Part shown: positions 8,251-16,998 of the stretch, piece after piece | How positions within the stretch are numbered: position 1 is the first letter of the stretch | Layout of the letters: every line of letters starts with the position of its first letter | From: an uncultured Clostridium sp. | GTDB taxonomy: Bacteria; Bacillota; Clostridia; TANB77; CAG-508 | Direction of reading: 5' to 3' | Assembly (NCBI GenBank): GCA_947565445.1 | Contig: CANOGC010000004.1 | Span: 1 to 55,377 of the forward strand | Length of the DNA: 55,377 nucleotides | Notes under the pieces: model-generated | Told to the model about the DNA's origin: nothing | What the model saw: the letters and a program-made list of their open reading frames with translations, nothing else | Database searches by the model: none | Made by a program: the position numbers and the translations under genes

Positions 8251-8676
8251 TTATTTCCATTTAATTCTTTTAGGTACTGCATAAGATGTCTTACTTTTTA
8301 ATTCTTGTTTTACTCTAAATTCTTTTGTTCTATCATAATATTGATAAATTCTCGTATTCCATTTCTTAAATGCTCTATTATTTATAGTATGTCTTCCTGA
8401 AAGTTCTATTACATCTTGCATATGTTGTAATTCCATAATTCCATTTATTCTTTCATTTCTTAGCACATTTCTTTTTCTTTTTATACACTCTATATTTCTT
8501 CTTTTTTGTTTTATTGCACTTTCATTTTTTCTACGTAATTTCTCATTTTGATACCTATTATCTGTTTTTATAATCTTAGTTATATATGGTAAAGAAACAT
8601 TTAATTTAGTTGATATTGATTTATTAGTCATTTTTCTTTCATAATATAAATTTATGATTTCCTCTTTCGTGTTCAT
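8251..8676 (-). CDS. Helix-turn-helix DNA-binding protein
   Basis: A protein of 141 residues starting MNTKEEIINLYYERK behind GGGAGG. The first 50 residues form a homeodomain-like or resolvase-type HTH (MTNKSISTKLNVSLPYITKI). The rest is very basic with many Arg and Lys residues. It is likely co-transcribed with the resolvase-like gene downstream; the pair together resembles a recombinase split into catalytic and HTH parts. That reading is inference. Confidence 0.6.
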   Translation of the reverse strand: MNTKEEIINLYYERKMTNKSISTKLNVSLPYITKIIKTDNRYQNEKLRRKNESAIKQKRRNIECIKRKRNVLRNERINGIMELQHMQDVIELSGRHTINNRAFKKWNTRIYQYYDRTKEFRVKQELKSKTSYAVPKRIKWK

Positions 8677-8736
8677 ACCTTGCCTCCCATTAATTTTGGT
8701 TAATTTTTTATACAACAGATTTTAGATACAATAATA

Positions 8737-8928
8737 CTAATGTAATCCTTTTTTTAAGTCATCTATATAATTTGTAAAGTCTTTTCCATGTAAACTTGAT
8801 AGCTTTGGTGTATAATATTTTTCTCTTTTATTTCGTTTTTTTAGTATTTTTAACTGAATCCTATGTATTATCTTTTGTACTATGAAGATACCTCCACAAA
8901 TCATTACAACTAAAACTAAATATTTCAT
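8737..8928 (-). CDS. Small single-pass membrane protein
   Basis: A 63-residue protein with an N-terminal membrane segment (YLVLVVMICGGIFIVQKII) and a strongly basic tail (KILKKRNKREK). No family recognised. Its leader contains a large inverted repeat (8956-9048), which may control it. Confidence 0.5.
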   Translation of the reverse strand: MKYLVLVVMICGGIFIVQKIIHRIQLKILKKRNKREKYYTPKLSSLHGKDFTNYIDDLKKGLH

Positions 8929-8955
8929 AACTCTTTTATTCCAGACTGTTATAAC

Positions 8956-9048
8956 TTTTGATAACCTATTGGAACTTACCTCTCTTTCTTTTTTATTTGA
9001 GTGATAAAATTACCCCTCTAATATATATGTTCCAATAGGGTATCAAAA
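8956..9048. repeat. Large inverted repeat with 20-bp arms
   Basis: The arms at 8956-8975 (TTTTGATAACCTATTGGAAC) and 9029-9048 match at 19 of 20 positions as reverse complements, across a 53-base spacer. The spacer holds no gene. It lies between the recombinase block and the sigma-like genes. Candidates are a recombination site, a transfer origin or a long RNA hairpin. Confidence 0.7.
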
Positions 9049-9081
9049 ATGGGAAAGTTTTTTAAAAAAATTTTAAATTTT

Positions 9082-9261
9082 TTATTTTTTTCTATTTTTA
9101 GTTAGAGTTTTATATATTTGAATTTTTATCTCTTGTTCACAATCTTCCTTATAATCTCCTAATTTTAATGTTTTTGCTTTAATCACATTTGCAAAATCCA
9201 TTAGTATTTTAGAAACTTCATTATCTGTTAGCTTATAGCCATTAAATATATCATTTTTCAT
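9082..9261 (-). CDS. Small helix-turn-helix-type protein of conjugative elements
   Basis: A 59-residue protein, MKNDIFNGYKLTDNEVSKIL onward, overlapping the stop of the sigma-like gene by 11 bases and so translationally coupled to it. Short proteins with this helical pattern (DNEVSKILMDFANVIKAK, then a second helix ending in KIQIYKTL) occur beside sigma-like genes in Tn916-type elements. The role is probably transcriptional regulation; confidence is moderate. Confidence 0.55.
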   Translation of the reverse strand: MKNDIFNGYKLTDNEVSKILMDFANVIKAKTLKLGDYKEDCEQEIKIQIYKTLTKNRKK

Positions 9262-9739
9262 TTGTTAAACTCTCCTTTACTTTCTTAAATTTTCTTTTAA
9301 TTGAAGTATTCCTATTGCGAATGGTTTTTCTATTTACGTTTAACAATGTGGCAACTTGATTAACATTATATCCTTCTAAATATAATAAAAACACCACTAA
9401 CTTTTCGTTAAAAGTCAGTGATGCTATATGGTTAGAAATTTCTAATTCTTTTAAAATATTATCTAATGTTTCGACAATCTTTTCTTTCTCGTGTTTAGAA
9501 TATGGTTCTAGTGTCAATATTTCCCTTAACATTTCTGTTTTAGAATTTTTACTCAGAAAATTATATGTATCTTCTACTAGTAATAATTGTTCTGGAAATT
9601 CATCATCATCTATAGACATACATTCCTTTTCTAATTTTTGGGATGATTCTCTAATATATTTCAAAACAACCTTATTTATTATTCCAAAGATATATTTTTT
9701 TTCATCGTCCGATAAAGCCTCTTTTAAATAGTTTTTCAT
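9251..9739 (-). CDS. Sigma-70-like regulator of the ICE
   Basis: A 162-residue protein starting MKNYLKEALSDDEKK behind GGAGG. The C-terminal 60 residues (ASLTFNEKLVVFLLYLEGYN then VNQVATLLNVNRKTIRNR) look like a sigma region 4 HTH. Region 2 is not convincing. Such proteins control excision and transfer genes in many ICEs. It is coupled to the small downstream gene by overlapping frames. A palindrome (9756-9771) sits directly upstream of its ribosome binding site. Confidence 0.65.
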   Translation of the reverse strand: MKNYLKEALSDDEKKYIFGIINKVVLKYIRESSQKLEKECMSIDDDEFPEQLLLVEDTYNFLSKNSKTEMLREILTLEPYSKHEKEKIVETLDNILKELEISNHIASLTFNEKLVVFLLYLEGYNVNQVATLLNVNRKTIRNRNTSIKRKFKKVKESLTNEK

Positions 9740-9755
9740 AACTCTTACCTCCAAA

Positions 9756-9771
9756 TTTCTAAAATTAGAAA
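9756..9771. promoter_or_regulatory. Palindrome before the sigma-like gene
   Basis: TTTCTAA and TTAGAAA flank two bases, immediately upstream of the GGAGG of the gene starting at 9739. This is a possible operator. Confidence 0.45.
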
Positions 9772-10197
9772 CTTGTCCTAATCGAAATTTGAAGTTAGGC
9801 TATCTCTATAAAATAAAAAATCACCCCTTTTACTAAAAATTTGCCTACCAATAAAATCCTTATTATAAAAATTAGTGCGAATAAAGTACATATATTGGTT
9901 TAGTTGAATTCTATTACGACCTCAAAACTCAACAGACAAATTTCAGTTTTATTGTATATAAACAGATATAAAATGTCTGTCGAAATTAGCTTTTTATTTA
10001 AAATTTAATATATTTCTTTAAAAGTATTCATAATACTGTATTTCATAAGTTTTTTATATATTTTTCCTTATAAACCAAAACTCAGTATTTGAAATAATTT
10101 GAAAAAAAATAATTAAAATGGTAAAAAGATGTATAAATAATAAATCTTAATATGGTATAATTACCTTTACGAATAATTTGTATAGGAGTATTATGAT
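9772..10197. other. Intergenic region with a promoter for the next gene
   Basis: About 430 bases without a convincing gene. A TATAAT box at 10156-10161 lies about 37 bases before the gene at 10198. ACAGACA and TGTCTGT form a small inverted repeat near 9930-9980. Nothing else stands out. Confidence 0.5.
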
Positions 10198-10458
10198 ATG
10201 AATTCATCAAAACTATTTAAAAAAATTGGATATAGGCAAAGGTCTAATAATACTAGATGTATTATATACGACTTAAAAGACCAAACAAACTATAGTTTAC
10301 CTGACTGTATTATAATTAATAAAAGTAGTAAAGAAATTGAATTTGAGAGTGATTATATTAAAGAACGTACTTTTTTAGGCACTATTAGCTTTTCATTAAG
10401 TAAAGATTTATTAGAAGCATTAAACGAATTAATTGAAGAAATTAAAAAAGAACATTAG
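10198..10458 (+). CDS. Hypothetical protein, 86 aa
   Basis: Starts MNSSKLFKKIGYRQRSNN behind AGGAG. It has a predicted beta-rich middle (TRCIIYDLKDQTNYSLP) and a helical C-terminus (LLEALNELIEEIKKEH). It is soluble with no membrane segment. It has its own TATAAT promoter and stands alone. I do not recognise a family. Confidence 0.55.
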   Translation: MNSSKLFKKIGYRQRSNNTRCIIYDLKDQTNYSLPDCIIINKSSKEIEFESDYIKERTFLGTISFSLSKDLLEALNELIEEIKKEH

Positions 10459-10721
10459 TAAATGATTTTCAATTTATTGTATAAAAAATAGGTATACATA
10501 TCGAAATGTAACACCTACTTTTTGACTTAGTTAATAAATAAAATATGAATTCACTTTTATTTCAAATAGAATATATCACTAATATATACGAAAATCAACA
10601 TTTTTTTGTTTTTAATACTTCTAAATTGAATTTTTCATCTTTTTAAACTGTTAAGTATTTCGTTTTATAGATGTTAATATGATATAATATATATCTGAAA
10701 CAAATAAGAAAGGAGAGAGTT

Positions 10722-11240
10722 ATGCAAAGTATAGAAAATATGTGTAGAAATTATATAAATGATGTATATAGTTATTTAATTTGCATAACTCATAATAAAG
10801 ACATAGCAGAAGAATTAACGCAAGAAACTATGTATAAAGCCATAAAAAATCTTAGAAATTATAGAGGCGACTGTAAAATGAATATATGGTTATGTAAAAT
10901 CGCAAAAAATGAATGGTTTATGTATCTTAAGAAAAATAAAAAAATAAGTACTGTTTCTTTAAGTGATATAAAATCAATATCATTAGATATTAATATAGAA
11001 GATGAAATTGTTGATGAACTTATTGAAAATAGTAGAAGAAAGCAAATATACGAATTAATCAATAAATTAGATTATGAAACCTCACAAATCATGTATTTAA
11101 GACTAGAAAACGATATGAGTTTTTTAGAAATTGGGGAAATTTTTGATAAAACTGAAAGATGGGCAAGAGTAAAATTTTTTAGAGGAAAAGAAAAAATAAA
11201 GGAGATGATTAGAAATGATGAATCAAAAGAAAGAGTGTAA
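10722..11240 (+). CDS. ECF-type RNA polymerase sigma factor
   Basis: A 172-residue group IV sigma factor. Region 2 includes DIAEELTQETMYKAIKNL and the promoter-melting part (CKMNIWLCKIAKNEW). Region 4 is the C-terminal HTH (MSFLEIGEIFDKTERWARVK). The start follows GAAAGGAGAGAG. It overlaps the next gene (zinc-finger anti-sigma) by 26 bases, so the two are translationally coupled; the expected model is sequestration of this sigma factor at the membrane. The targets may be the nearby secreted and cell-wall genes (inference). Confidence 0.85.
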   Translation: MQSIENMCRNYINDVYSYLICITHNKDIAEELTQETMYKAIKNLRNYRGDCKMNIWLCKIAKNEWFMYLKKNKKISTVSLSDIKSISLDINIEDEIVDELIENSRRKQIYELINKLDYETSQIMYLRLENDMSFLEIGEIFDKTERWARVKFFRGKEKIKEMIRNDESKERV

Positions 11241-11901
11241 AATTATATATGACTTATTACCTAATTACATTGATAACCTTACGAGTAATGAAACAAATGA
11301 ATATATACAAGACCATCTAAAAATATGCCCTAAATGTTCTAATATATTAAAAGACATGCAAGAAAAAGTAAATTTAGAGAAAATTGATACAAATAATGAA
11401 ATTAAAGTATTAAAGAAAGTAAAAAAAAGAATAAGACTACAAATAATACTAGCAATAGTTTTTATAACAACCATATTCAGTATTGGAATTTATATAAATA
11501 ATAATTATTCATTTTATAGAAATGAACAAGGAAAGTTATCAATAAAATCGTATAATTCAAAAATAACAATTTCAAATCTAAAATATGTAATTATAAAGGC
11601 TAAAAAGGAAAAAGTTGGGACAAAAGATGGATATGTTTACATTACACAGATTTTAACTATTAATGAAGAAAATAAATGTACAAATATGAGATATATAGAA
11701 GATGGATATACAAATGAGAAATTACAAGATTTATATACTAAGTTTAAAGATAATGAAAGTTTAGAAATACACACTAACATAGAAATTAAAGATGAAAAAC
11801 TATATTATAATGCCAATTCTTATAATGGAAAAAGTAAAGATGAAATTATATCTGAAATGAACACTTACTATGATGAAATAGAATATGTAAATGAAATCTA
11901 A
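11215..11901 (+). CDS. Zinc-finger anti-sigma factor, membrane-anchored
   Basis: A 228-residue protein. The N-terminal anti-sigma zinc finger has the HxxxCxxC pattern (DHLKICPKCSNIL, about residues 35-47). One membrane helix follows (IILAIVFITTIFSIGIYI, about residues 80-97), then an extracytoplasmic domain of about 130 residues with no family I recognise. It is coupled to the ECF sigma gene upstream. It has a paralogue at 22982 sharing DLLPNYI and TNEYI. A terminator follows at 11909. Confidence 0.82.
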   Translation: MMNQKKECKIIYDLLPNYIDNLTSNETNEYIQDHLKICPKCSNILKDMQEKVNLEKIDTNNEIKVLKKVKKRIRLQIILAIVFITTIFSIGIYINNNYSFYRNEQGKLSIKSYNSKITISNLKYVIIKAKKEKVGTKDGYVYITQILTINEENKCTNMRYIEDGYTNEKLQDLYTKFKDNESLEIHTNIEIKDEKLYYNANSYNGKSKDEIISEMNTYYDEIEYVNEI

Positions 11902-11908
11902 GTGAAAA

Positions 11909-11939
11909 GATGCCCTAAAAAAATAGGACATCTTTTTTT
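11909..11939. terminator. Bidirectional terminator
   Basis: GATGCCCTA and TAGGACATC form the stem, followed by seven T. It ends the sigma/anti-sigma operon and, on the other strand, the transcript of the secreted protein gene at 11974. Confidence 0.8.
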
Positions 11940-11941
11940 AG

Positions 11942-11956
11942 TATAAAACAAATTCT
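11942..11956. repeat. 3' arm of gene-flanking inverted repeat A
   Basis: TATAAAACAAATTCT lies between the stop of the secreted protein gene (11974) and its terminator. Its perfect reverse complement is at 12450-12464, in the leader of the same gene. Confidence 0.85.
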
Positions 11957-11973
11957 ATTTCATAATTAATGTA

Positions 11974-12423
11974 CTAATAAATCCAAACTTGAATTGAGCC
12001 TCCACTTGGATTTGACATAGAATATCGAACTGTATATGTTCCTATAGGAACATTAAAGATAGCGATATTTCCTTTTTCATCATTTGCACCAAGTGTTTTT
12101 GTAGTCTTGCATGAGCCATTTGAATCATATACTTTCACAGTTACTGATGTAGAATTTGAAAAGCCCTCAGTCTTAATAGTGCATCCTGCATATGGACTCC
12201 ATGATCCATTTACTGCAAAGGAAAAAGAACCATCATTATCATCGTACTTATATCCGTACCCTGAAAGAGAACCATAAACTGCTTGTGGCTGTATATTGTT
12301 AGTTTCAGCACTTTTATTTAATTCACATGCAAAAGAATTACTATTGTTAGAAAATACAAACATAACAGAAAGTGCTAAAGCTAAAATCCGTAATACCATC
12401 TTCTTTGTAATTGCTTTTTTCAT
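11974..12423 (-). CDS. Small secreted protein A
   Basis: A 149-residue protein with a signal peptide (basic start, hydrophobic ILALALSVMFVF, about residues 13-24). The mature part is beta-rich, with SLSGYGYKYDDNDGSFSF and a final GGSIQVWIY. The motif SLSGYG and the ending xIxVWIY recur in the secreted protein at 33574. There is one in-frame CGG (codon 12). Base use is richer in GC than its neighbours, suggesting transfer. The gene is flanked by a 15-bp inverted repeat. The start follows GGAGG. Function unknown; a surface adhesin, a secreted effector and a bacteriocin-like protein are all possible. Confidence 0.78.
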   Translation of the reverse strand: MKKAITKKMVLRILALALSVMFVFSNNSNSFACELNKSAETNNIQPQAVYGSLSGYGYKYDDNDGSFSFAVNGSWSPYAGCTIKTEGFSNSTSVTVKVYDSNGSCKTTKTLGANDEKGNIAIFNVPIGTYTVRYSMSNPSGGSIQVWIY

Positions 12424-12449
12424 TTTGATTACCTCCTATAAATGAAGTA

Positions 12450-12464
12450 AGAATTTGTTTTATA
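12450..12464. repeat. 5' arm of gene-flanking inverted repeat A
   Basis: AGAATTTGTTTTATA, 12 bases upstream of the ribosome binding site of the gene at 11974, pairs perfectly with 11942-11956. Confidence 0.85.
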
Positions 12465-12732
12465 CCCATATATTACTAAATTTCAGTAATATCTATATGT
12501 GCATAAGCCATAATGTGAATTAATATTATAATACAACATAAAGTCTTTGCGTTAAGAAGTAGAATAAAACGGAATAAGTGGAAAAAGATAGAAAAAATAA
12601 ATTGAAACAAAAGTAAATTTTTATAATCTATTTATATGAAGATTTTTTATTAAATTACTAAAAATATTATTTACATTAATGTGCAATTCTTATTAATTTA
12701 TAAATGTTTTACAAGTGAAAGGAAACAAAGAA
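12465..12732. other. Divergent intergenic region with a palindrome
   Basis: A 19-bp palindrome (ATTACT-AAATTTC-AGTAAT, 12472-12490) lies in the leader or promoter region of the secreted gene on the minus strand and may be an operator. The rest is AT-rich promoter-like sequence between divergent genes. Confidence 0.5.
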
Positions 12733-13491
12733 ATGGTAAATATTTTAATAGCAAATGATAATATTTATTATGCAAAAGAACTTATGAACATAATTGACGA
12801 TTGTATTAATGATGTAAGAATTTCTAGTATTACATTAGATAGAAAAGAAACAATTGAAAAATTAAATAGTGATAATAACATAGATATTATTTTACTAAGT
12901 TCAAAAATGCCCACTTTGAACGGAATAGAAGTAATTAATCAATTATCAAATGATAAAAGAAAAAAATATAATCAATCAATTATAATAATTTCTGAAGAAC
13001 CTGAAATTATATCTAAACTAAAAAATGATACTACAATATATTCCTGTATTGATAAAGTTTGTAGCATGTCTGAAATCATTGAAAAAATAGATGAATTAGT
13101 AAAATATAAAAATAGAAAGAAAAATATCCATTTACTAAAAGACACCATAAGGCAAGAATTACAAGAAATCGGTTATAATCTATCACATAAAGGTACTTTA
13201 TACTTAATCGATGCTATATCACTAATATACGTAAGGAAAGAAGAAGATGACTTAAACTTGAAAAAAGATATTTATCCACTACTATCTCAAAAATATAATA
13301 AACCTATTTACTCTATAAAAAGTGATGTTGTAAAAGCAACTGATTTTATGGATTCTATATGTAGCAAAGCAAAGAAGAAAGAATACTTTTCTTTTGAAGA
13401 CGATTCAAAACTTACTGTAAAACTTGTTATATATGCAGTACTAAACAATGTACATAAAAAAATAAAAGAACTGCAAATAGTAAATCGTTGA
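12733..13491 (+). CDS. Spo0A-like response regulator without the phospho-acceptor Asp
   Basis: A 252-residue protein starting MVNILIANDN behind AAAGGA. The receiver-like domain covers about residues 1-120, and a C-terminal region resembling the Spo0A DNA-binding domain follows (IRQELQEIGYNLSHKGTLYL, then AISLIYV and SQKYNKPIYS). In Spo0A the phosphorylated aspartate comes before the M-P turn; here the strand reads IILLSSKMPTLNG, with serine at that place. The first acidic pair is ND, not DD. The lysine (DKV) is kept. It is therefore probably a phosphorylation-independent relative of Spo0A carried by the ICE, able to touch Spo0A-type promoters. Confidence 0.75.
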   Translation: MVNILIANDNIYYAKELMNIIDDCINDVRISSITLDRKETIEKLNSDNNIDIILLSSKMPTLNGIEVINQLSNDKRKKYNQSIIIISEEPEIISKLKNDTTIYSCIDKVCSMSEIIEKIDELVKYKNRKKNIHLLKDTIRQELQEIGYNLSHKGTLYLIDAISLIYVRKEEDDLNLKKDIYPLLSQKYNKPIYSIKSDVVKATDFMDSICSKAKKKEYFSFEDDSKLTVKLVIYAVLNNVHKKIKELQIVNR

Positions 13492-13504
13492 GTTTACTAT
13501 TTGC
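13473..13504. terminator. Hairpin overlapping the stop of the Spo0A-like gene
   Basis: A 12-bp perfect stem (GCAAATAGTAAA with TTTACTATTTGC) and an 8-base loop span the stop codon, between convergent genes. The T-run is absent on the plus strand, so it may act as an RNA-end or convergent-transcription barrier. Confidence 0.6.
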
Positions 13505-13514
13505 GGTGCATAAA

Positions 13515-13949
13515 CTAATTTATCAAAATTACAAAATTAACAATTATAAAAGCTATTATAAGTAGTACTGTTATTATTAATATGGCATTGAGAAGATATT
13601 TTGTGTCAACATTCAATTCAGATTTTTTTAACATATAAGAATAAATTTCTTCACTATCAGATATAGCTACATCCATTTTATTTTGAATATTGCTTGAATC
13701 CATATAATATATAACTATTTTATGTCCGTTTGGAAATTCTTGATACATTTCAATTTTAGTAATATTATTAAATTCTTTATTATATTGTAGCCTATTGCTT
13801 TTTAACAAGTCTTGTATATATGTTAGCTCATTAGAATCTACTGTCAATACATATTTGGGAAGAAATAGCTTTAAATTTGTCAACAAGAAGTGAGAATTAA
13901 GTAATATTAAAATAATAGTAATTATATTAAACAAAGTATGTTTTTTCAT
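13515..13949 (-). CDS. Membrane protein with an extracytoplasmic domain
   Basis: A 144-residue protein with two hydrophobic segments, one near the N-terminus (FNIITIILILLNSHFLL) and one at the C-terminus (NAILIITVLLIIAFIIVNFV). They enclose about 85 residues with alternating strands (DSNELTYIQDLLKSNRLQY, then IEMYQEFPNGHKIVIYYM). No family recognised. It is convergent with the Spo0A-like gene. Confidence 0.6.
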   Translation of the reverse strand: MKKHTLFNIITIILILLNSHFLLTNLKLFLPKYVLTVDSNELTYIQDLLKSNRLQYNKEFNNITKIEMYQEFPNGHKIVIYYMDSSNIQNKMDVAISDSEEIYSYMLKKSELNVDTKYLLNAILIITVLLIIAFIIVNFVILIN

Positions 13950-14009
13950 TTCATCCCTCCAATATGATTATATTATATTATATTATACATATGCATACAA
14001 GTACTAATT

Positions 14010-16319
14010 TTATGAATTATTGTCTTCTAAATTCATAAGTTTTACAATTTTTTGTGCAAAACCATAAGCTAAAATATCACCATATATCTTTTCATCGAAA
14101 CCACCAAATAGAGAGCCAAATATTTGTGCAAATATTAATGGGTTATAAGTATATTTTTTAGCAATAGTAGCTAAAACATCAGTGGGAACAGTGGTAGTAA
14201 TACCGTGCTTATCTAATGACTTATAAAATAAGTTTGCTCTCTTCTTATACATTTTGCCTAAATAATATTTTTTAAAAATTTCATGTATTGGCATTGTTTC
14301 AATACCATTACTACCAATTATCAATCCATCTAAATCTTGATATAAATCTTCTAAAGGAAAACGTGTATCATTAGCAGATTCAAAACCTAATCCAGATATA
14401 TCATCATTAGTAGCACCTACTAATCTTGATACTTGAGATATACTATATATGTGTTTATTATTATCATATTTCTTTTGGAGTTCAGCTCCTAACTGACATA
14501 AATCACCAGCCCATCCTGCATAAGCTTGAACTTCTCCAATACCACTTACAAAGTTGACAATATATGATTCAATTGTTACTGCTAAGTGTGTAATTCCTAT
14601 AAAAATATCTCCACAATCTATTTTTATTTCTTGGGGGTTTATATTAGGATAAGTGTTCCAAACTTCTTTTATAAAATTTATATCCACCATTCCTGATATT
14701 TGGTCCCAGCCTATGCCAACATAAGTTCCTCTTAAAAAATCTAATACAAGTCTATTAGCTTCTTTTATATTATTTTTTTTACTATATGCTAAATTATACA
14801 ATTGTTTTATTTGCCAATAAACATAATTATTTCTATTTTGAGAAACTACTACTCCATCTTTTTCACTGTATATATCTTTATCTATCTCTAATGAACCATA
14901 ATTTGGATCACTTATTGTAACATTTGCTATTTGGTCTAAATTCCAATTTTGTGGAAGCCTATGTCCAATATTACCTGCAAAACCAGATGACATGTCACTC
15001 ACAAAACTACTAACAGCATACTTCTTTGATACTTCACTACAAACTTGTCGAGGACCATATACTCCAACTCTATATCCAAATTCATTAATTGAAAGTGTAT
15101 CAAAAATATCATTTATTCCTCTAAAATAAGGAATTATATTGGTTGCTATTTCTGGTTCAAGTACATCATAATCTACTGCGAAATAAATTATTGCATTATC
15201 TTGAATTCCTTTTTTTACGGCTGCTTCAATAGCTTTTTTAGCATGTTCTTTACCAATGTCTTCTGTAAAATCACTTGCTTGTCTACCATTTTCTTGAAAA
15301 ATAGGAAACATACACATTCCTTCATTAATAATTCGTTCTAATTCTCCTTCTCTTAATTCTTTGAAATCTCCACCAGTTAGGTAACGTCCAACAATATAAT
15401 AGCCATTATTTTTTAAAATATTGGCTCTTTCTGTTGTTATTTCAAATCTGGTGTCACAAGCACTAGTTTTTCTATTTTTATCTCCATAACTTATTAACAA
15501 AGATGCCCAAGTTTGCTTGCCACATATGCCATCAGGATCTAACATTGTAAATTTTTGAAAATTTGTTACGGCTGTAACAACTCCATTTCCATATCCCCCA
15601 TCAAAACCATTTGGATCAAATCCATTAACATATAAAGCATATTGAAGGATATATACTAAATTTTTCTTTGTACTTCCTCTTTGCAATGTAGGACATTTAT
15701 CCAAAGTTCCTGGTCCCCAAATGCCATCAACATCTACTCCAATTTCTTTTTGCAAAGCCTTAATTAATGCTCTATTGGTTTTTCTATCATATATGCCATT
15801 AGTAGGTATTAAACCTATATATAAGTAATATTTTCTATTCAAAGCCTGTTGAATTTCTCGTATTTTAGCATCACCATTAGAAAGTAATGTATATGCATCA
15901 GTTGTTAGAATTGCTTTTAGAATCATTGGAGTAATAATACCGTTTAAGTTTTCAAGTCCTGCTTGACTTTGCAATGTTTTAACTGCATCTGTTAATCCGT
16001 TACCAAAAATACCATTAAATCCATGAGGGTCTATTCCTCTACAGTAAAAACCACCTTGCATAATATAAACTATATTCTCGTTGGGATTAATAACATCCTG
16101 ACTTAATCCATTAGGAAACATAGCATCAAATTTTTCACACGTTGCATCTCCTATAATACCATCAATTGTTGATTCTCCTAATTCAATTTGTAAACCTCTA
16201 ATTAATCCTTTAACAGTTCCCCTCCCAGTAACTCCATCTTCATCTACTTTAACAAAGTTAGGATTACTTCCATAAGTTTCGTTTAACCATGTTTGTGTTT
16301 CTAAAACTCTTTGATCCAT
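14010..16319 (-). CDS. Peptidoglycan-binding / DUF1906 glycoside-hydrolase-like protein
   Basis: A 769-residue protein. Residues 1-275 hold about four PG_binding_1-type repeats, each with a DG-x-G-x-x-T core (VDEDGVTGRG, FNGIFGNGLTD, TNGIYDRKT, DPDGICGKQTW). Residues about 283-490 match the DUF1906 glycoside-hydrolase-like barrel (DTRFEITTERANILKNNGYY, IIYFAVDYDV, VGVYGPRQVCSEV). The last 250 residues are unassigned. There is no signal peptide, although the target should be the cell wall. The neighbour at 16438 also lacks one. They may be released by lysis or by a non-classical route, or enter with conjugation. A ribosome binding site AGAAGG supports the start. Confidence 0.82.
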   Translation of the reverse strand: MDQRVLETQTWLNETYGSNPNFVKVDEDGVTGRGTVKGLIRGLQIELGESTIDGIIGDATCEKFDAMFPNGLSQDVINPNENIVYIMQGGFYCRGIDPHGFNGIFGNGLTDAVKTLQSQAGLENLNGIITPMILKAILTTDAYTLLSNGDAKIREIQQALNRKYYLYIGLIPTNGIYDRKTNRALIKALQKEIGVDVDGIWGPGTLDKCPTLQRGSTKKNLVYILQYALYVNGFDPNGFDGGYGNGVVTAVTNFQKFTMLDPDGICGKQTWASLLISYGDKNRKTSACDTRFEITTERANILKNNGYYIVGRYLTGGDFKELREGELERIINEGMCMFPIFQENGRQASDFTEDIGKEHAKKAIEAAVKKGIQDNAIIYFAVDYDVLEPEIATNIIPYFRGINDIFDTLSINEFGYRVGVYGPRQVCSEVSKKYAVSSFVSDMSSGFAGNIGHRLPQNWNLDQIANVTISDPNYGSLEIDKDIYSEKDGVVVSQNRNNYVYWQIKQLYNLAYSKKNNIKEANRLVLDFLRGTYVGIGWDQISGMVDINFIKEVWNTYPNINPQEIKIDCGDIFIGITHLAVTIESYIVNFVSGIGEVQAYAGWAGDLCQLGAELQKKYDNNKHIYSISQVSRLVGATNDDISGLGFESANDTRFPLEDLYQDLDGLIIGSNGIETMPIHEIFKKYYLGKMYKKRANLFYKSLDKHGITTTVPTDVLATIAKKYTYNPLIFAQIFGSLFGGFDEKIYGDILAYGFAQKIVKLMNLEDNNS

Positions 16320-16410
16320 AATAAAAACCTTCTTTCTTTAATAAAATATGTAGCAAAGCTACAGTTTTGATTTTAACCATTCATAGTTAAGTATAAAAAA
16401 CTATTTCCAT

Positions 16411-16437
16411 AAAAAGACTGCACAATGCAGTCTTCTT
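16411..16437 (-). terminator. Terminator after the gene at 16438
   Basis: AAGACTGCA and TGCAGTCTT form a stem. On the minus strand it is followed by TTTTTA. Confidence 0.75.
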
Positions 16438-16998
16438 TTACCATGAACCATAGAAAGCAATTGAAGAATATCCTGATGCATTTTCTATTCCTGTATCAAC
16501 AAACCCATAATTTCCATTAACTCTTACCCAATTTCCTGATGCGTCCTGATAATATTTAATTAATTTCCAGTCTGGATGACTATCTCCTACAGCTGGGGTA
16601 TCTGTTGCGACTAAATGTCCAGCAGAAACTGATTTCCACAATTTACCTGATGGTGTATAAATGTTTTTAGTTTTACGCATAATAAATGTTTTGTATGTAT
16701 TTCCATCTATATTAACTGTTCCATATGGATAATCCATACATGTTGCTTTGGCTACATTATTATCATAATCTAATACTGGTAGCCATTGCCCATTTGTTGT
16801 ACAATTTGCCATTTGCATTTTCCCAGATGAATTTAAAAATTTAATTTCGCAATAATCTCCTTCACCTCCTGCTACAATAAAAGCTTCCCTGTTATTAAGT
16901 TGTCCTAATTTGTTTTGATTGCCATATTGATAAAGTGGCACTACATTACCTGTTTTATTAATGGCAATAGTTCTTTGCCAATCACCTGCTACACCCAT
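16438..16998 (-). CDS. Leaderless wall-associated-type protein, unknown family
   Basis: A 186-residue protein starting MGVAGDWQRTIAINKTGN at 16998 behind GGAG; an upstream in-frame start lacks a ribosome binding site. It is rich in Gly, Tyr, Trp and Asn with beta-type segments (YCEIKFLNSSGKMQ, NGQWLPVLDYDN, DASGNWVRVNGNYGF), as in SH3-like or carbohydrate-binding proteins. No signal peptide. It lies directly upstream of the PG-binding/DUF1906 gene on the same strand but has its own terminator. The pair looks like a functional unit acting on the cell wall (inference). Confidence 0.6.
   Translation of the reverse strand: MGVAGDWQRTIAINKTGNVVPLYQYGNQNKLGQLNNREAFIVAGGEGDYCEIKFLNSSGKMQMANCTTNGQWLPVLDYDNNVAKATCMDYPYGTVNIDGNTYKTFIMRKTKNIYTPSGKLWKSVSAGHLVATDTPAVGDSHPDWKLIKYYQDASGNWVRVNGNYGFVDTGIENASGYSSIAFYGSW

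Noticed and set aside
13473..13504. Classic rho-independent terminator at the end of the Spo0A-like gene
   Set aside because: The stem is perfect, but it spans the stop codon and lacks a T-run on the plus strand, so only a hairpin with possible barrier function is claimed.
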